In this document: one piece after another, positions 6,095 through 13,263 of the stretch
Layout of the letters: every line of letters begins with the position of its first letter
Position numbering within the stretch: position 1 is the stretch's first letter
Source of the DNA: an uncultured Pseudomonadota bacterium
GTDB taxonomy: Bacteria; Myxococcota_A; UBA796; SXON01
Reading direction: 5' to 3'
Assembly (NCBI GenBank): GCA_903885375.1
Contig: CAISIK010000015.1
Coordinates: 1 to 35,867, forward strand
Length of the DNA: 35,867 nt
Program-made: the position numbers and the translations under genes
Notes under the pieces: generated by a model
The model's database searches: none
Seen by the model: the letters and a program-made list of their open reading frames with translations, nothing else
Told to the model about the DNA's origin: nothing

Positions 6095-7102
6095 ATGTCC
6101 CGCTTCGGTCTGTTCGCGTTTCTCGCCCTCGCCGCCTGTTCCCGCCCCGAAACCAACAAGGACGGCACCGAGGGTTCCGTCGGCAAGCCCGTGGTGGCCC
6201 AGGTGAAGGGCAGCGACACGATGGTGAACCTGATGCAGGCCTACTCCGAGGCCTACTCCAAGAAGAACCCGATGCTCGTCGTGGCCGTGACCGGCGGCGG
6301 CTCGGGTACGGGCATCAAGGCGCTGATCGACAAGACCACCGACATGGCCTCCTCCTCGCGCGCAATGAAGGAAGACGAGAAGGCGCTCGCCACCGGCAAC
6401 GGGGTGAACCCCGTCGAGACGGTCGTGGCCTACGACGGCCTCAGCATCTACGTGCACAAGGAGAACCCGATCGCACAGCTCGACTTCAGCCAGCTGAAGT
6501 GCATCTACACCGCCGATGGTGCCTGCAGCCACTGGAAGGACGTGGGCGTGACGCTCGACTGCGATGGCAAGGGCGATGACACCATCGTGAAGACCGGGCG
6601 CCAGAACAACTCGGGCACGTACGAGTACTTCAAGGAGCACGTCATCGGCAAGGAAGGCAAGTTCGCCGCCACCATGGACCAGTCTGGCACGCAGCAGGTG
6701 GTCGACGTGGTCGCCACCACCAAGTGCGCCATCGGCTACGGCGGCATGGGCTACCACCACGAGAACGCCCGCTCGGTCTGCCTCGCGAAGGAGGCCGCCG
6801 ACACCTGCGTCGAGCCCACCGAAGCCAACGTGCTCGCCGCGAAGTACCCCTTCAGCCGGCCGCTGTTCATCTACACCAACGGTGCGCCCTCGGGCGCCAT
6901 CGCCGAGTTCCTCGGCTGGGCGAAGGGCCCGGAGGCCAAGGATGTCGTCGTGACCGCCGGCTTTGTGCCCACCCCCGAGGCGAGCGGCGCTTCGGCCACG
7001 CCGATCCCCGCGGCTCCGGCCCCCGAAGGCGCCGCCCCGGCTCCGGAAGGTGCTGCGCCCGCCCCGGAAGCCGCTCCTGCCGCGGCGCCTGCGAGCCACT
7101 GA
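6095..7102 (+). CDS. pstS: phosphate-binding lipoprotein PstS
   Basis: The protein has 335 residues from ATG 6095, chosen over an upstream GTG (6071) because it has GGAG at 6086-6089 and begins a proper lipoprotein signal (FLALAAC, Cys15). Phosphate-contact motifs of the PstS fold are visible: KGSDTMVNLMQAY, TGGGSGTGIKALID, ASSSRAMKEDE and TGRQNNSGTYEYF. It captures phosphate outside the inner membrane and delivers it to PstC/PstA. Odd points: about six cysteines in the mature domain (KCIYTADGACSHW, LDCDG, TTKCAIGYGG, SVCLAKEAADTCVEP), which may form disulfides, and a C-terminal Ala/Pro tail with two PAPEGAA repeats (about 295-335) after the folded domain. It lies between the ATPase genes and pstC. 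Confidence 0.95.
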   Translation: MSRFGLFAFLALAACSRPETNKDGTEGSVGKPVVAQVKGSDTMVNLMQAYSEAYSKKNPMLVVAVTGGGSGTGIKALIDKTTDMASSSRAMKEDEKALATGNGVNPVETVVAYDGLSIYVHKENPIAQLDFSQLKCIYTADGACSHWKDVGVTLDCDGKGDDTIVKTGRQNNSGTYEYFKEHVIGKEGKFAATMDQSGTQQVVDVVATTKCAIGYGGMGYHHENARSVCLAKEAADTCVEPTEANVLAAKYPFSRPLFIYTNGAPSGAIAEFLGWAKGPEAKDVVVTAGFVPTPEASGASATPIPAAPAPEGAAPAPEGAAPAPEAAPAAAPASH

Positions 7103-7105
7103 ACG

Positions 7106-8005
7106 ATGGTCGCTGCTCCCGCACGTCGGCGCCCCTCGAAGCTGACTCGACCCGTCGAGTTCGTGATCGAGGGGCTGATCCGCCTGTGCGGGCTGTCGGC
7201 GATCGTGTTCATCCTCGCGATCTTCGTGTTCATCGGCAAGGAAGGCATCGTATTCCTGCTGGGCCACATCGGCGGAATGCTCTCGTCCACCGATTGGAGC
7301 CCCACCCACGAACCGCCTGAGTTCGGCCTGCTGGCCCTCCTCGCGGGTACGGCCTGGTGCGTGGGGCTCTCGCTGATCGTCTCGGTGCCGATCGGCCTCG
7401 CGGCGGCCGTCTTCCTCAGCGAGTTCGCGAGCGAAGGCTGGCGCGAGTTCCTGAAGGTGGTGGTGGAGCTCCTCGCCGCCATCCCCAGCGTGGTTTGGGG
7501 GTTCATCGGCGTGATGATCCTCAACCCGCTGCTCCAGTGGGCCGGCGCCCAGGTAGGCCTCAACGGCCTCAACGGCGCCATCGTGCTGGCGTTGATGACG
7601 CTTCCGCTGCTGGTTTCGCTCGGTGAGGACGCGCTCCGCGCCGTACCCGAGAGCTACCGTCAGGCGGCGATCGCGATGGGCGCCACGAAGTGGGAGATGG
7701 TGTGGCGGGTGCTCCTGCCCGCCTCGCGCCGCGGCTTGCTCGTGGCGGTCCTCCTCGGCGTGGGGCGGTGTGTCGGCGAGACCATGGCGGTGCTCATGGT
7801 CACCGGCCATGCCGCACGCATCCCGCATTCGCTGTACGACCCCGTCCGCACCCTCACGGCCACCATCGCCGCCGAGCTCGGCGAGGCCGTGCGCGGTGGC
7901 CAGCACTACCAGGCGCTCTTTGCGCTCGGCATCCTCTTGTTCTTCATGACGTTTGTCGTCAACCTCATCGCGGACCGCGCGGTTCGCGCCCGGAAAATCG
8001 GGTAG
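7106..8005 (+). CDS. pstC: phosphate ABC transporter permease PstC
   Basis: The protein has 299 residues and starts 3 bases after the pstS stop. A basic N-terminus is followed by six membrane segments. PstC features include the first helix (LCGLSAIVFILAIFVFIGKE), GTAWCVGLSLIVSVPIGLAAA, VELLAAIPSVVWGFIGVMIL, the EAA coupling region (VPESYRQAAIAMGATKWEMV...VLLPASRRG) and GVGRCVGETMAVLMVTGHA. It forms the transmembrane pathway with PstA. Placing pstC after pstS and far from pstA is a rearrangement of the usual pstSCAB order, but the full subunit set is present. Confidence 0.95.
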   Translation: MVAAPARRRPSKLTRPVEFVIEGLIRLCGLSAIVFILAIFVFIGKEGIVFLLGHIGGMLSSTDWSPTHEPPEFGLLALLAGTAWCVGLSLIVSVPIGLAAAVFLSEFASEGWREFLKVVVELLAAIPSVVWGFIGVMILNPLLQWAGAQVGLNGLNGAIVLALMTLPLLVSLGEDALRAVPESYRQAAIAMGATKWEMVWRVLLPASRRGLLVAVLLGVGRCVGETMAVLMVTGHAARIPHSLYDPVRTLTATIAAELGEAVRGGQHYQALFALGILLFFMTFVVNLIADRAVRARKIG

Positions 8006-8016
8006 CTGGGAACATC

Positions 8017-8697
8017 ATGCAGACACCGCACCTCGATGCCGTCTACGAGCTGGAAATTCAGGCCATCCGCACGCGGCTGGCGCGTACCGGCGCTCGGGCC
8101 GAGCAGATGGTGCGGGATTCCGTGCGGGCCCTGCTGGACCGCGATCCGGCCCTCGCCCGGCAGGTCATGGCCACCGACCGCGAGCTGAACCGCCTCGAGC
8201 TCGAGCTCGACTATGAGTGCGTCATGCTCCTCGCGCGGCGCTCGCCGGTTGGAGAGGACCTCCGCCTCGTGCTCACCGCCCTGAAAGCCGACGTGGACAT
8301 GGAGCGCATCGGCGATCTCGCGGTGCACGTGGCCGAGAGGGCCATCGAGCTGGCGAGCGGCCCCGGCGTGGAAGCGCTGCCCGAGCTGGTAGAGCTGGCC
8401 GAACGGTCGTCGGAGCACCTCGAGCGCACCATGCGTGCCCTCGCCGAGAAGGACAGCATCGTGGCCCGCGAGGTGATCGGCTACGACAAGCAGCTCGACG
8501 TGCTGCACGGCGATCACATGCGGCGCATCATCCAGGTGGCGAAGGACCACCCCGACCAGCTCGAGCGTGTGCTCGCGTGGTCGAGCGTGTCGCGACACCT
8601 CGAGCGCATCTCGGATCACGCCTGCAACATCGCCGAGATGGTGGTTTTCCTCGCCGAAGGGCAGGTTGTTCGCCACGGTGGGCACCAGGCACCGTAG
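8017..8697 (+). CDS. phoU: phosphate signalling protein PhoU
   Basis: The protein has 226 residues, the usual PhoU length, and ends the pst operon 11 bases after pstC. It has two repeated three-helix bundles, each with the conserved metal-binding motif: VDMERIGDLAVHVAE (about 95-109) and SRHLERISDHACNIAEMV (about 192-209). PhoU links the Pst transporter to the PhoR sensor kinase and represses the phosphate regulon when phosphate is plentiful. No phoR/phoB genes are in this window; the kinase and receiver at 26-28 kb lack a DNA-binding output and are not obvious candidates. Confidence 0.95.
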   Translation: MQTPHLDAVYELEIQAIRTRLARTGARAEQMVRDSVRALLDRDPALARQVMATDRELNRLELELDYECVMLLARRSPVGEDLRLVLTALKADVDMERIGDLAVHVAERAIELASGPGVEALPELVELAERSSEHLERTMRALAEKDSIVAREVIGYDKQLDVLHGDHMRRIIQVAKDHPDQLERVLAWSSVSRHLERISDHACNIAEMVVFLAEGQVVRHGGHQAP

Positions 8698-8752
8698 AGG
8701 GCTCATCCCCGGCAGCGTTCGTGCCGATCGAGGAGGCGAGCCTGGAGAGACG

Positions 8753-8932
8753 ATGTCCGCAGCCCCCCCGAGCCACAGCTATTCCCACGCACGCCGTCGC
8801 CGTGCGATCGGCCAGCTCTACGTGGAGCTCGGGCTGGTCACGCGGCGGCAGCTCAACGACGCGCTGGTGGAGTGCGCGCGCAGCCGGATCACGCTGCCGG
8901 AGTCGCTTCGTGCGCTCGGCTACCTCGGCTGA
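8753..8932 (+). CDS. 59-residue protein resembling an isolated GspE/MshE N-terminal domain
   Basis: The ATG at 8753 has GGAGA (8744-8748) just upstream. After a short polar start and a basic run (HARRRRA) the rest reads IGQLYVELGLVTRRQLNDAL...SLRALGYL. This fits the first half of the GspE-N/MshEN fold (pattern IGelLve.GLIteeQL.eAL), normally found at the N-terminus of type II secretion and type IV pilus ATPases and in some c-di-GMP-binding proteins. Here it stands alone, with no ATPase attached, and ends 39 bases before a tRNA gene. Whether it is a free regulatory module or a remnant cannot be told from sequence. The similarity is by pattern only. Confidence 0.6.
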   Translation: MSAAPPSHSYSHARRRRAIGQLYVELGLVTRRQLNDALVECARSRITLPESLRALGYLG

Positions 8933-8934
8933 CC

Positions 8935-8961
8935 TTGCGGGCCGGCGCGGGCGCGTATAGT
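8935..8961 (+). promoter_or_regulatory. promoter of tRNA-Met
   Basis: TATAGT (8956-8961) is a good -10 box. TTGCGG (8935-8940) is a weak -35 with a 15-base spacer. The predicted start, about 7 bases after the -10, lies just before the tRNA 5' end at 8972. The position directly before a stable RNA gene in otherwise very GC-rich sequence supports the call. Confidence 0.55.
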
Positions 8962-8971
8962 AGGCGCGCGC

Positions 8972-9048
8972 GGCTTTGTAGCTCAGTTGGTTAGAGCACG
9001 CGGTTCATACCCGCGGTGTCGCAGGTTCAACTCCCGCCAAAGCCACCA
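8972..9048 (+). tRNA. tRNA-Met (anticodon CAU), elongator type
   Basis: This is a 77-base cloverleaf with an encoded CCA end (9046-9048). The acceptor stem GGCTTTG (8972-8978) pairs with CAAAGCC (9038-9044). The D-arm has GCTCAGTTGGTTAGAGC. The anticodon stem CGCGG/CCGCG encloses loop TTCATAC with CAT at 9006-9008. The T-loop is TTCAACT. The T-stem GCAGG/CCCGC has one A-C mismatch (9023 with 9035). A fully paired first base pair (G-C) argues against initiator tRNA, which has a mismatch there. A tRNA-Ile with modified CAU anticodon cannot be excluded from sequence alone. Confidence 0.93.
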
Positions 9049-9051
9049 TCT

Positions 9052-9092
9052 CCGGCCCCGCAGGCCTCGCCCGCGGGGCCGGTTGGCGTTTT
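9052..9092 (+). terminator. Rho-independent terminator after tRNA-Met
   Basis: A perfect 10-base-pair stem, CCGGCCCCGC (9052-9061) with GCGGGGCCGG (9073-9082), closes an 11-base loop and is followed by TTGGCGTTTT. It begins 4 bases after the tRNA CCA and separates the tRNA from the downstream transporter operon. Confidence 0.8.
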
Positions 9093-9120
9093 GGTCCCCC
9101 GCCTCGGTGTCGCGGCGGTC

Positions 9121-10323
9121 GTGAGGTTAGCCAGCGGCGTGCTCGTCGCGCTTCTCCTCGCCTGCTCCGATCCGCCGGCCCCCGCCGACCCCACGCCCGC
9201 GTCCTCCCCATCGGCGCCCGCGCCGGCTCAGGTCTCCCCCGAGAGCGTGGCCTTCCTGCAGGCGAAGGGGTGGTGGCCCCTGGAGGTGGGCTACTTCGCC
9301 GACGTGCCGGGCTTCTCCGCCCACTGGGCCGTGATGTGCGCCGATCGGCTTCTGCAGGCCCGCGGCATCGAGGCCAACTGCCAGAGCTTCAACTCCGGGC
9401 CGCCCATCCTCGAGGCCTTCCTCTCCGGTCAGACCCAGCTCACCCACTACGGCGACTTCCCGTTCTGGAACACGGTCGACAAGGGCGTGGGCGCCGTGGC
9501 CTTCGCGGTGACCGGCGTGAACAACGAGGTGGCCCTCGTGGTGCCCGTTGACTCGCCCTTTACCTCGCTCGATGACCTCCGCGCCGCCGACCACGAGCTG
9601 GTCATCGGCACCACGCTCGGGAGCTACGCGGAGTTCTACCTCGCGTCGATCCCGGGGCTGAAATACCGCATCGCGGGCATGTCCATGCGGGATGCCCAGC
9701 TCGTGCCGAAGGGCGTGGATGCCGTGGCCGTGTGGGATCCGCACCTCTCCCTCACGCTCGATCGGGGCCTCGGCCGCAAGGTCGACAACGTGTTCCCCTG
9801 GTACGTGCCTACCGCCTACGAGTTCGTCCGGCGCGAGCTCCACGAGTCGGCGCCCGACGTGGTGCAGGCCATCGCCGATGCTTCGCTGGAGGCGCTCCTC
9901 GCGGTCCGGGCCGATCCGGCCCGCGCCGCGAAGCTCCAGGTCGCCGACCCCCGCGCCCGCGGGTGGACGGAGGCGCAGGCCCGCGCCCAGATCGACCGCT
10001 ACCTCCTGCTCTACAAGCCCACCTACAAGTACCTGCACGCCGACTTCTGGGCGGCGGAGGATGCCCGGGTGGTGGCCTCGCAGTTCGCGGCGGGCCGGCT
10101 CACCCGGGCGCGCTCGGCCGAGGACCTGAAGCACGACTTCGTGCCCGAGTACATGGCGCGTAGCCTCGCCGCGCGCGGCTGGCGTGTGCCGACGGCCCCC
10201 GTCTTCCTGCCCCAGGGCTGGTCGGGCGTGGTGGGCTCGCCGCCCTACCCGCCCACGCTCAACGCGGGCACGCTCACCGATCCGCAACCCTTTCCCGAGC
10301 CGGGCGACCTTGCCGGCCCCTGA
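9121..10323 (+). CDS. substrate-binding lipoprotein of a nitrate/sulfonate/taurine-type ABC importer
   Basis: The protein has 400 residues from GTG 9121; the open frame further upstream runs through the tRNA and terminator and is rejected. The signal VRLASGVLVALLLAC ends in a lipobox at Cys15. A Pro/Ala linker follows, then a two-lobed periplasmic-binding domain of the SsuA/TauA/NMT1 class (VGYFADVPGFSAHWAVMCAD, AFLSGQTQLTHYGDFPFWNT, ALVVPVDSPFTSLDDLRAAD, VIGTTLGSYAEFYLASI, KGVDAVAVWDPHLSLTLDR). The family binds small anions or organosulfur and related compounds; the ligand cannot be read from sequence. The C-terminal ~80 residues (about 320-400) extend past the usual fold. Permease and ATPase genes follow with overlaps. 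Confidence 0.88.
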   Translation: MRLASGVLVALLLACSDPPAPADPTPASSPSAPAPAQVSPESVAFLQAKGWWPLEVGYFADVPGFSAHWAVMCADRLLQARGIEANCQSFNSGPPILEAFLSGQTQLTHYGDFPFWNTVDKGVGAVAFAVTGVNNEVALVVPVDSPFTSLDDLRAADHELVIGTTLGSYAEFYLASIPGLKYRIAGMSMRDAQLVPKGVDAVAVWDPHLSLTLDRGLGRKVDNVFPWYVPTAYEFVRRELHESAPDVVQAIADASLEALLAVRADPARAAKLQVADPRARGWTEAQARAQIDRYLLLYKPTYKYLHADFWAAEDARVVASQFAAGRLTRARSAEDLKHDFVPEYMARSLAARGWRVPTAPVFLPQGWSGVVGSPPYPPTLNAGTLTDPQPFPEPGDLAGP

Positions 10324-11062
10324 GCGCGCGGCGGCCGGCTGGGCGGTCGCCGGGTTCGTGGCCTTCGTGGGGCTCTGGGCGCTGGCGTCCGGGTGGATCG
10401 CGCGGCCGCAGGTTTTCCCGGGGCCGCTCTCGGTGGCGGCCACGGCGTGGGAACGCCGCCTCGATCTCGTCGACGCGGCGGGCCGCTCCGGCTTGCGGGT
10501 CGGCGTCGGCTGGGTGGGCGCCAGCGCCCTCGCGGTGCCGCTCGGCTGGGCGGCGGGCGCGGTGCCGCCGCTCGACGACGAGCTCCGGCGGTTCACCGGG
10601 CTGGTGCGGTCGATCCCCCCCTTCGCCTGGCTCCCGCTGCTGCTGCTCTGGGTCGGCATCGGCGACACCACCTCCGTCCTCGTGTGCGCGCTGGGCGCGT
10701 TCTTCCCGGTGCTCGAGGGCGCTCGAACAGGCTCCTCGCAGGCTCCCCCGGCGCTCTTGCACGCCGCCCGCAACCTCGGGGCGTCGCCCGCGCGCGTGCT
10801 GCTCGCCGTGCGCATCCCCGCCGCGCTGCCCGGCACCTTCACCGGCCTCCGCACCGGCGCCACCTTCGCCTGGATGAGCCTCGTGGCCGCCGAGCTGGTG
10901 GGCGCCGACGGTGGCCTCGGCCAGCTCATCCTCGACGCCCGCAACCTCGCCCGCCCCGACCTCGCCATCGCGGGCATGCTCTGCATCGGCGCCATCGCGT
11001 GGAGCGTGTCGGGCGTGCTGCACCAGCTCGAACGCGGCGCGCGGCGTTGGGGGGTGGCGTGA
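10310..11062 (+). CDS. ABC importer permease 1 (SsuC/TauC type)
   Basis: The protein has 250 residues if it starts at TTG 10310, which overlaps the end of the binding-protein gene by 14 bases; no in-frame ATG lies near, so the start is uncertain. The length fits the family. It has about six membrane segments and the coupling region (ARNLGASPARVLLAVRIPAA...). Other landmarks are LRRFTGLVRSIPPFAWLPLL, LLWVGIGDTTSVLVCALGAF and AWMSLVAAELVGADGGLGQL, all typical of SsuC/NrtB-like permeases. It is followed by a second, different permease (GTGA overlap), so the channel is probably a heterodimer, whereas SsuC or TauC is a homodimer. Confidence 0.88.
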   Translation: MPAPERAAAGWAVAGFVAFVGLWALASGWIARPQVFPGPLSVAATAWERRLDLVDAAGRSGLRVGVGWVGASALAVPLGWAAGAVPPLDDELRRFTGLVRSIPPFAWLPLLLLWVGIGDTTSVLVCALGAFFPVLEGARTGSSQAPPALLHAARNLGASPARVLLAVRIPAALPGTFTGLRTGATFAWMSLVAAELVGADGGLGQLILDARNLARPDLAIAGMLCIGAIAWSVSGVLHQLERGARRWGVA

Positions 11063-11769
11063 GGTTGCTCCTGCTCCTCCTCGCGCTGTGGGAGGTAGCG
11101 GGGCGCGTGTGGCCGCCGGGGCCGCTCGTGCCGCTGCCGAGCGCGATCGTGCTCGATGCGGCCTCGCTGCTCGCCAGCGGCGAGCTGTTCGTGCACGTGC
11201 TGCGTTCCGCGGTGCGGGTGGCGTTGGGCGGCGGCGTGGGGGCGGGGGTGGGGGTGCTCGTGGGGGTGGCGCTGGCGGCAGGCGGTCCGGGGCGCCTCTT
11301 CGACGTGCCCGTTGCGCTCGCGCGGCCGATCCCGTCCCTCGCCTGGATCCCGCTCACGCTGCTCTGGTTCGGGGTCGGCGAGGGCCAGCAGATCGCCATC
11401 CTCGCGCTGGCAACCTTCGGCGTGGTGGTGGCGGGAACGCGGGATGCGATCGGGGCGGTGCCGACGGCGTGGCTGCAGGCCGCCGAGAACCTCGGCGCCA
11501 GCCGGGGCGCACGGCTCGGGGTGCGGGCGCAGGCGGCGCTGCCGGGCGTGCTCGCGTCGGTGGCGGAAGGTTTTGCGGCGGCGTGGTTCGTGCTCGTGGC
11601 CGCGGAGTTCGTGTCGGCCACCGAGGGGCTCGGCGTGCTGGTGCTCGCCGGGCGCGACCTCATCCTGCCGGCGCGCACCTTCGTGGGGGCCGCGGGGCTC
11701 GCGGCGTCGGCCGGGCTGACGGCCTGGGCGCTCCGGGCCCTCCGAGGGCGGCTCACGAGGTGGGCATGA
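11059..11769 (+). CDS. ABC importer permease 2 (SsuC/TauC type)
   Basis: The protein has 236 residues from GTG 11059, which overlaps the stop of permease 1 (GTGA). It begins directly with a hydrophobic helix (RLLLLLLALWEVAGRVW) and shows the family layout: PLPSAIVLDAASLLASGELF, LARPIPSLAWIPLTLLWFGV, the coupling loop AENLGASRGARLGVRAQAAL, and AWFVLVAAEFVSATEGLGVL. It is clearly related to permease 1 in pattern but differs through most of its length. Its last bases overlap the ATPase gene (ATGA), so the four transporter genes form one coupled operon. Confidence 0.9.
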   Translation: MRLLLLLLALWEVAGRVWPPGPLVPLPSAIVLDAASLLASGELFVHVLRSAVRVALGGGVGAGVGVLVGVALAAGGPGRLFDVPVALARPIPSLAWIPLTLLWFGVGEGQQIAILALATFGVVVAGTRDAIGAVPTAWLQAAENLGASRGARLGVRAQAALPGVLASVAEGFAAAWFVLVAAEFVSATEGLGVLVLAGRDLILPARTFVGAAGLAASAGLTAWALRALRGRLTRWA

Positions 11770-12494
11770 TCCGCGTTCGCGGCGTGTCGCGCACCTTCGT
11801 GGAGGCCCGGACCTCCGCGCGCGTACCGGCGCTCGATGGCTTCGAGCTCGAGGTTTCCCGAGGCGAGTTCCTCGCCATCCTCGGACCGAGCGGCTGCGGG
11901 AAGAGCACGCTGCTGCGCCTGCTCGCCGGCTTCGACCGGGCGGACGCCGGCCTCGTGGAGGTGGACGGCGCGCCGGTCACGGCGATCTCGCCGCGACGCC
12001 TCCTCGTCTCGCAGGACCCGGCGCTCTTCCCGTGGCTGACCGCCGCCGAGAACATCGGCTTCGGGCTCCGCGCCCAGGGCCGGGCGGACCCCGCGCGGGT
12101 GGAGGCGTTGCTCGTCGAGTTCGGGCTCGCGGGGGCCGGCGGGCGCTACCCGCGCGAGCTCTCCGGCGGCATGCGGCAGCGGGTGGCGCTCGCCCGGGCC
12201 CTGGCCGTCCGCCCCGACGTGCTGCTGCTCGACGAGCCCTTCGGCGCCCTCGACGCCCTCTCCCGCGAGTCCATGCAGGCGCTGCTCGAGGCCACATGGC
12301 TTGCCAGCGGGGCCACCGTCGTGCTCGTCACCCACTCGGTCGACGAAGCGTTGCGCCTGGCGGACCGCGTGGTGGTGGTGAGCCCGCGGCCGGCGCGCGT
12401 CGTGGGGAGCGTCGTCGTGGAGAGCGCGCGCCCCCGGCGGGCCGGAAGCCACCCCGAGCTGCGCGAGAGACTGATGGGTTGGGCGGTGCCGTAG
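11766..12494 (+). CDS. ABC importer ATP-binding protein (SsuB/TauB type)
   Basis: The protein has 242 residues; ATG 11766 overlaps the stop of permease 2. All motifs are intact: Walker A GPSGCGKST, Q-loop LLVSQDPALFPWLTAAENI, signature LSGGMRQRVALARAL, Walker B VLLLDEPFGALDALSRE and the switch histidine in VLVTHSVDEALRLADRV. The DEPFGALD/THSVDEAL pattern is typical of the nitrate/sulfonate/taurine class. As the only ATPase gene in the operon it should act as a homodimer, unlike the paired PstB proteins upstream. It is the last gene; 62 bases separate it from the methyltransferase gene. Confidence 0.93.
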   Translation: MIRVRGVSRTFVEARTSARVPALDGFELEVSRGEFLAILGPSGCGKSTLLRLLAGFDRADAGLVEVDGAPVTAISPRRLLVSQDPALFPWLTAAENIGFGLRAQGRADPARVEALLVEFGLAGAGGRYPRELSGGMRQRVALARALAVRPDVLLLDEPFGALDALSRESMQALLEATWLASGATVVLVTHSVDEALRLADRVVVVSPRPARVVGSVVVESARPRRAGSHPELRERLMGWAVP

Positions 12495-12529
12495 GCCCGG
12501 ATGCGGGTGCCCACGGGGTCCGTTCGGCA

Positions 12530-12543
12530 CCGCGGCGCCGCGG
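12530..12543. repeat. 14-base perfect palindrome upstream of the methyltransferase gene
   Basis: CCGCGGCGCCGCGG is self-complementary over all 14 bases and ends 13 bases before the ATG at 12557. It could be an operator or a small hairpin, or simply chance in GC-rich DNA. No T-run follows, so it is not a clear terminator for the ABC operon. Confidence 0.35.
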
Positions 12544-12556
12544 GATAGCTTGCCGC

Positions 12557-13030
12557 ATGGCGAGCCCGGAACTCCCCCGTCGCATCTTCGCCTCCGCCGT
12601 GGGTCCCCTGCTCGCCGAGCTCAACGGCGAAGGCGCGCTGGCGAAGCTGGGCCGGGCGCGCATCGAGCTGGCCGGGCGGCCGGTGGCGCATCCCACCTTC
12701 GATCAGCTCGCGGGCGAACTGGATGCCTACTTCCGGGGCGAGCCCGTGCGCTTCTCGGTACCGACGGCGCCGGCGGGCTCCCCCTTCCAGCAGCGCGTCT
12801 GGGCCGAGCTCGCTCGTCTCGAATGGGGCCGGATGGTCAGCTACAGCGAGCTCGCCGAGCGCGTGGGGTCCAACCCCCGGGCGGTGGGGCAGGCCAACGG
12901 CGCCAACCCCGTGGCCATCGTCATTCCGTGCCACCGCGTCGTGGGCAAGGATGGCAGCCTCGTGGGCTACGCCGGCGGGCTCGACATGAAGCGGGCGCTC
13001 CTGCGGCTGGAGCGCTGCCTGCTGTTCTAG
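12557..13030 (+). CDS. ogt: methylated-DNA-[protein]-cysteine S-methyltransferase
   Basis: The protein has 157 residues. It takes alkyl groups from O6-alkylguanine (and O4-alkylthymine) in DNA onto its own cysteine, a suicide repair reaction. The active site is the textbook NPVAIVIPCHRVVGKDGSLV, with acceptor Cys125. The DNA-binding helix and arginine finger are seen in SYSELAERVGSNPRAVGQAN. A reduced N-terminal domain occupies about 1-70. The C-terminal GYAGGLDMKRALLRLE is also standard. The ATG at 12557 follows a 14-base palindrome; no good ribosome site is visible. The TAG stop shares a CTAG palindrome with the stop of the convergent anti-sigma gene. Confidence 0.95.
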   Translation: MASPELPRRIFASAVGPLLAELNGEGALAKLGRARIELAGRPVAHPTFDQLAGELDAYFRGEPVRFSVPTAPAGSPFQQRVWAELARLEWGRMVSYSELAERVGSNPRAVGQANGANPVAIVIPCHRVVGKDGSLVGYAGGLDMKRALLRLERCLLF

Positions 13031-13263
13031 GTGGGCGGGCGCATCGCGGTGAGGATCATGTCGTCGAACTCGCGCGCGAGCTCGTCGGGAACCTGCACGT
13101 CCGCGAGCTCGGCGGACATCTCCACCAACGTGTCATACGAGGTGAGCAGGTTCCGGCAGCACGGGCACATGGCCGCGTGAAACTGCAGCGAGAGCCGCGT
13201 GGAGAGCGGCAGCTCGCGGTCGCGGAACGCCATCACCCGCTCGGTGAGCTCCTTGCACGTCAT
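13027..13263 (-). CDS. zinc-binding anti-sigma factor (zf-HC2 type)
   Basis: The protein has 78 residues with a His-x3-Cys-x2-Cys motif (FHAAMCPCC; His29, Cys33, Cys36) and an upstream Cys3, as in ZAS-domain anti-sigma factors. There is no membrane segment, so it should be a soluble cytoplasmic regulator. Its ATG overlaps the stop of the ECF sigma gene (ATGA), the usual sigma/anti-sigma pairing. The family often releases its sigma when the zinc-ligand cysteines are oxidised, so redox control is possible but not shown by sequence. The gene tail overlaps ogt by 4 bases, tail to tail. Confidence 0.88.
   Translation of the reverse strand: MTCKELTERVMAFRDRELPLSTRLSLQFHAAMCPCCRNLLTSYDTLVEMSAELADVQVPDELAREFDDMILTAMRPPT

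Noticed and set aside
6068..7906. Long open frame on the minus strand across pstS and pstC
   Set aside because: His/Asp/Gly-rich low-quality sequence opposite two clearly real genes; a mirror effect of high GC.
9016..9120. N-terminal extension of the importer binding protein starting inside the tRNA
   Set aside because: It would translate the tRNA and its terminator; the GTG at 9121 begins a proper lipoprotein signal.
9127..11196. 689-codon open frame on the minus strand opposite the ABC importer
   Set aside because: No domain pattern; the plus strand carries coherent binding-protein and permease sequences with overlapping starts.
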